A stretch of 6,342 bases of DNA from an uncultured candidate division Zixibacteria bacterium (GTDB taxonomy: Bacteria > Zixibacteria > MSB-5A5 > GN15 > FEB-12), in contig CAJVYT010000263.1 in NCBI GenBank assembly GCA_913009765.1, positions 1-6,342 on the forward strand. The letters run 5' to 3'. Positions 5,062 through 6,342 of this stretch are shown one piece after another (position 1 is the stretch's first letter; each line of letters begins with the position of its first letter). The translations under genes were made by a program, and so were the position numbers. The notes under the pieces were generated by a model that saw nothing but the letters and a program-made list of their open reading frames with translations, searched no databases and was not told the origin of the DNA.

Positions 5062-5090
5062 TTAGTTAATACCAGTATTGGTATAACTAA
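5062..5090. promoter_or_regulatory. Inverted repeat upstream of the recombinase remnant
   Basis: TTAGTTAATACCA (5062-5074) and TGGTATAACTAA (5079-5090) are complementary except for one bulged base, with a 4-base loop. The repeat overlaps the recombinase Shine-Dalgarno by two bases. It could be an operator or the 5' terminal hairpin of the element; nothing in the sequence decides between these. Confidence 0.45.
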
Positions 5091-5146
5091 GTGTGGTCGA
5101 TGAGCGGCGGGAGGCTAGATCTTTTAAGCTACCGCGTAGCGGTTTA

Positions 5147-5229
5147 GTTCAACGTTTAAGCTAAACGGCGCGTTCACGCGTCCGGTGGAGGCGTGTTTTT
5201 GCCGGAACGAATTTGAGCGTTTTGTTATG
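5147..5229 (-). other. attC recombination site B
   Basis: The site is 83 bp, bounded by GTTCAAC (5147-5153) and GTTATG (5224-5229). On the minus strand the inner boxes read CGCTCAAAT and GTTTAGC, with the extra C marking minus orientation. The central 27 bp are identical to attC-A, and the outer parts are similar. A minus-strand reading frame stops at 5237, seven bases before its R'' box, as expected of a cassette gene. Confidence 0.75.
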
Positions 5230-5236
5230 TTTTTTA

Positions 5237-5383
5237 TTATTCACCTTCAAACTCTGGATACTCTGATAGATAAAGATCCATACCTATTTTTACCATGATT
5301 TTCATTGCCCCAACAGTTAATACAGTACCACCGCCTGATGCACCTTCACGAGGGCTATAACCAATGTCGGCACTATATTTACC
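5237..5383 (-). pseudogene. 3' end of a cassette gene with lost start
   Basis: A minus-strand frame ends with a double stop (TAA at 5239-5237) just before attC-B. It reads GKYSADIGYSPREGASGGG, then TVLTVGAMKIMVKIGMDLYL and SEYPEFEGE. Glycine spacing and codon use look like real coding sequence. The frame stays open to 5434 but has no ATG or GTG start in the upstream part, and from about 5384 it runs over the truncated exonuclease gene. The 5' end is therefore missing, cut at the same junction that truncates the exonuclease. The protein was not recognised. Confidence 0.5.
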
Positions 5384-6101
5384 AGGTTTTATTATGTCTT
5401 TGTTTTCTTTTAATAATCCAGATATTGTTTGTTTTCAAGAGACAAAATGTGAACCAGACCAGCTTGATGAAAAAACTAGAAATCTAAAGGGTTATTATCC
5501 TTACTTTTCATATTCAAAATTGAAAAAAGGTTATAGTGGAGTAGCTATATATAGCAAGATTAAACCAGAAAAAGTTAAATATGGAATGAAGATTAAAAAA
5601 TTTGACGATGAAGGTAGGATTGTTGTTGCTCACTATAAAAAATTTGTTTTAATTAACGGATACTTCCCTAACGGCGGAGGTGGCCCAGAAAGACTTAAAT
5701 ATAAGTTGGAATTTTATGATGCATTTTTGGAGTTTGTAAATAAATTAAAGAAAAAAAGCAAAAATATAATTTTTTGTGGAGATATAAATACTGCTCACGA
5801 AGAAATAGACCTTGCTCGTCCAAAACAAAACGAAAATAATACAGGATTCCTTCCAATAGAGCGTGCTTGGCTCGATGGAGTTGTAGATAATGGATGGGTA
5901 GATATTTTTAGAAACCTTTACCCAAATAAAAAAGATGTTTATACATATTGGGATCAGAAAACTCGAGCTCGGGATAGAAATGTTGGATGGAGGATAGATT
6001 ATTTCTTTACAAATCAATCTTTTATCAAAAAAATAAAAAGTTTTAAAACCTTGGTAGATTATTTCGGTTCAGACCACTGCCCTATTATGATTGAGTTTTA
6101 A
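5364..6101 (+). CDS. xthA: Exodeoxyribonuclease III, 5'-truncated
   Basis: The protein belongs to the exonuclease III/AP endonuclease family, which removes bases 3' to 5' from duplex DNA and cuts at abasic sites. Residues seen: E26 in CFQETK, Y100 in INGYFPNG, D140 and N142 in CGDINTAHEEIDLARP, R210 and D212 in NVGWRIDYFF, and D237-H238 in GSDHCPI, which ends the protein normally. Missing is the N-terminal strand with the W-N-x-N-G-x-R motif that supplies a catalytic asparagine. Homology starts at about GFIMSLF (residue 8, base 5385). The ATG at 5364 has no Shine-Dalgarno, and the first seven codons are cassette DNA read backwards. The gene is markedly AT-rich, unlike the array. It is probably non-functional as it stands and may not belong to this genome. 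Confidence 0.85.
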   Translation: MSALYLPGFIMSLFSFNNPDIVCFQETKCEPDQLDEKTRNLKGYYPYFSYSKLKKGYSGVAIYSKIKPEKVKYGMKIKKFDDEGRIVVAHYKKFVLINGYFPNGGGGPERLKYKLEFYDAFLEFVNKLKKKSKNIIFCGDINTAHEEIDLARPKQNENNTGFLPIERAWLDGVVDNGWVDIFRNLYPNKKDVYTYWDQKTRARDRNVGWRIDYFFTNQSFIKKIKSFKTLVDYFGSDHCPIMIEF

Positions 6102-6292
6102 GGGTTTAAGGTATTGCCTTTTGGGTTTTTATTGGTGTATTAAAATTAAATAAAAAATGTTCTGTTAATTAAAATATCGCCTATGAGAAAGGAATAAAGT
6201 CAAATCCTGTTGTCAGGTTTTACATGACAATTGCCTAATCGGTGTGAATAGATTATTTTTTTTAATTCAAAATTTTAATTTTTCTGATAGCT
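6102..6292. other. AT-rich non-coding flank
   Basis: No gene is seen. An AAGG/CCTT stem (6109-6121) followed by a T-rich run could be a weak terminator for the exonuclease. TTGTCA (6210-6215) and TGACAA (6225-6230) form a short inverted repeat. Neither is strong. Confidence 0.3.
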
Positions 6293-6342
6293 AGATCGGA
6301 AGAGCACACGTCTGAACTCCAGTCACACTGATATATCTCGTA
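6293..6342 (+). other. Illumina TruSeq index adapter (sequencing artefact)
   Basis: From AGATCGGAAGAGC at 6293 onward all 50 bases match the TruSeq index adapter as remembered: the constant part ends with CCAGTCAC (6326), the index region reads ACTGATAT (6327-6334; index 25 is ACTGAT), and ATCTCGTA is the start of the P7 part. This is untrimmed library sequence at a contig end. Confidence 0.98.

Noticed and set aside
5745..6017. 90-codon minus-strand frame inside the exonuclease gene
   Set aside because: It lies opposite a gene with clear conserved motifs and its composition is that of an antisense shadow in AT-rich DNA.

Overview
The window reads as a stretch of a gene-cassette array (a chromosomal or sedentary integron) from a proteobacterium, most likely a gammaproteobacterium. 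The basis is the attC-type recombination sites, the recombinase/IS91 remnant that resembles Shewanella/Vibrio-type elements, and the toxin-antitoxin cassettes. Genus cannot be fixed from the sequence. No integron integrase gene or attI site is present. All cassette genes and all attC sites that can be oriented point to the minus strand, so the array is read from right to left.

Layout from left to right. 1-190 is the N-terminal end of a DDE-type transposase (minus strand, cut by the window edge), preceded by nested inverted repeats (192-287) that bury its Shine-Dalgarno sequence. 304-672 is a HigB/RelE-like toxin with an intact promoter and palindromic operator but no antitoxin in view. attC-A (726-804) separates it from a complete Phd/YefM-ParE toxin-antitoxin cassette (799-1361), also with a palindromic operator. 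That cassette is bounded on its right by attC-C, which is split by a complete IS110-family element of the IS1111 type (about 1485-3084; transposase 1561-2604). A 480-base 3' non-coding end of this element may encode its guide RNA. Next come a small gene of unknown function (3088-3429), attC-D (3447-3527), a NYN-domain putative ribonuclease gene (3531-4136) and a short attC-like site E (4160-4218).

4219-5146 holds a decayed IS91-type unit: the first two thirds of a tyrosine recombinase fused out of frame to the last 47 codons of an IS91-type transposase. attC-B (5147-5229) follows, then the 3' end of another cassette gene (5237 to about 5383) whose start is missing.

At about 5384 the character changes abruptly. 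Base composition becomes AT-rich, the strand switches, and a 5'-truncated exodeoxyribonuclease III begins (to 6101). Two genes broken head to head at one point, with no attC, repeat or IS end between them, suggest an assembly or library chimera. The last 50 bases (6293-6342) are not biological: they match the Illumina TruSeq index adapter. Everything right of about 5384 should therefore be treated with caution.

Taken together, the array is a collection of separately acquired cassettes. Two carry toxin genes under their own tightly spaced promoters, and the array is being eroded by at least three kinds of transposable element, one of which has landed precisely inside an attC site.
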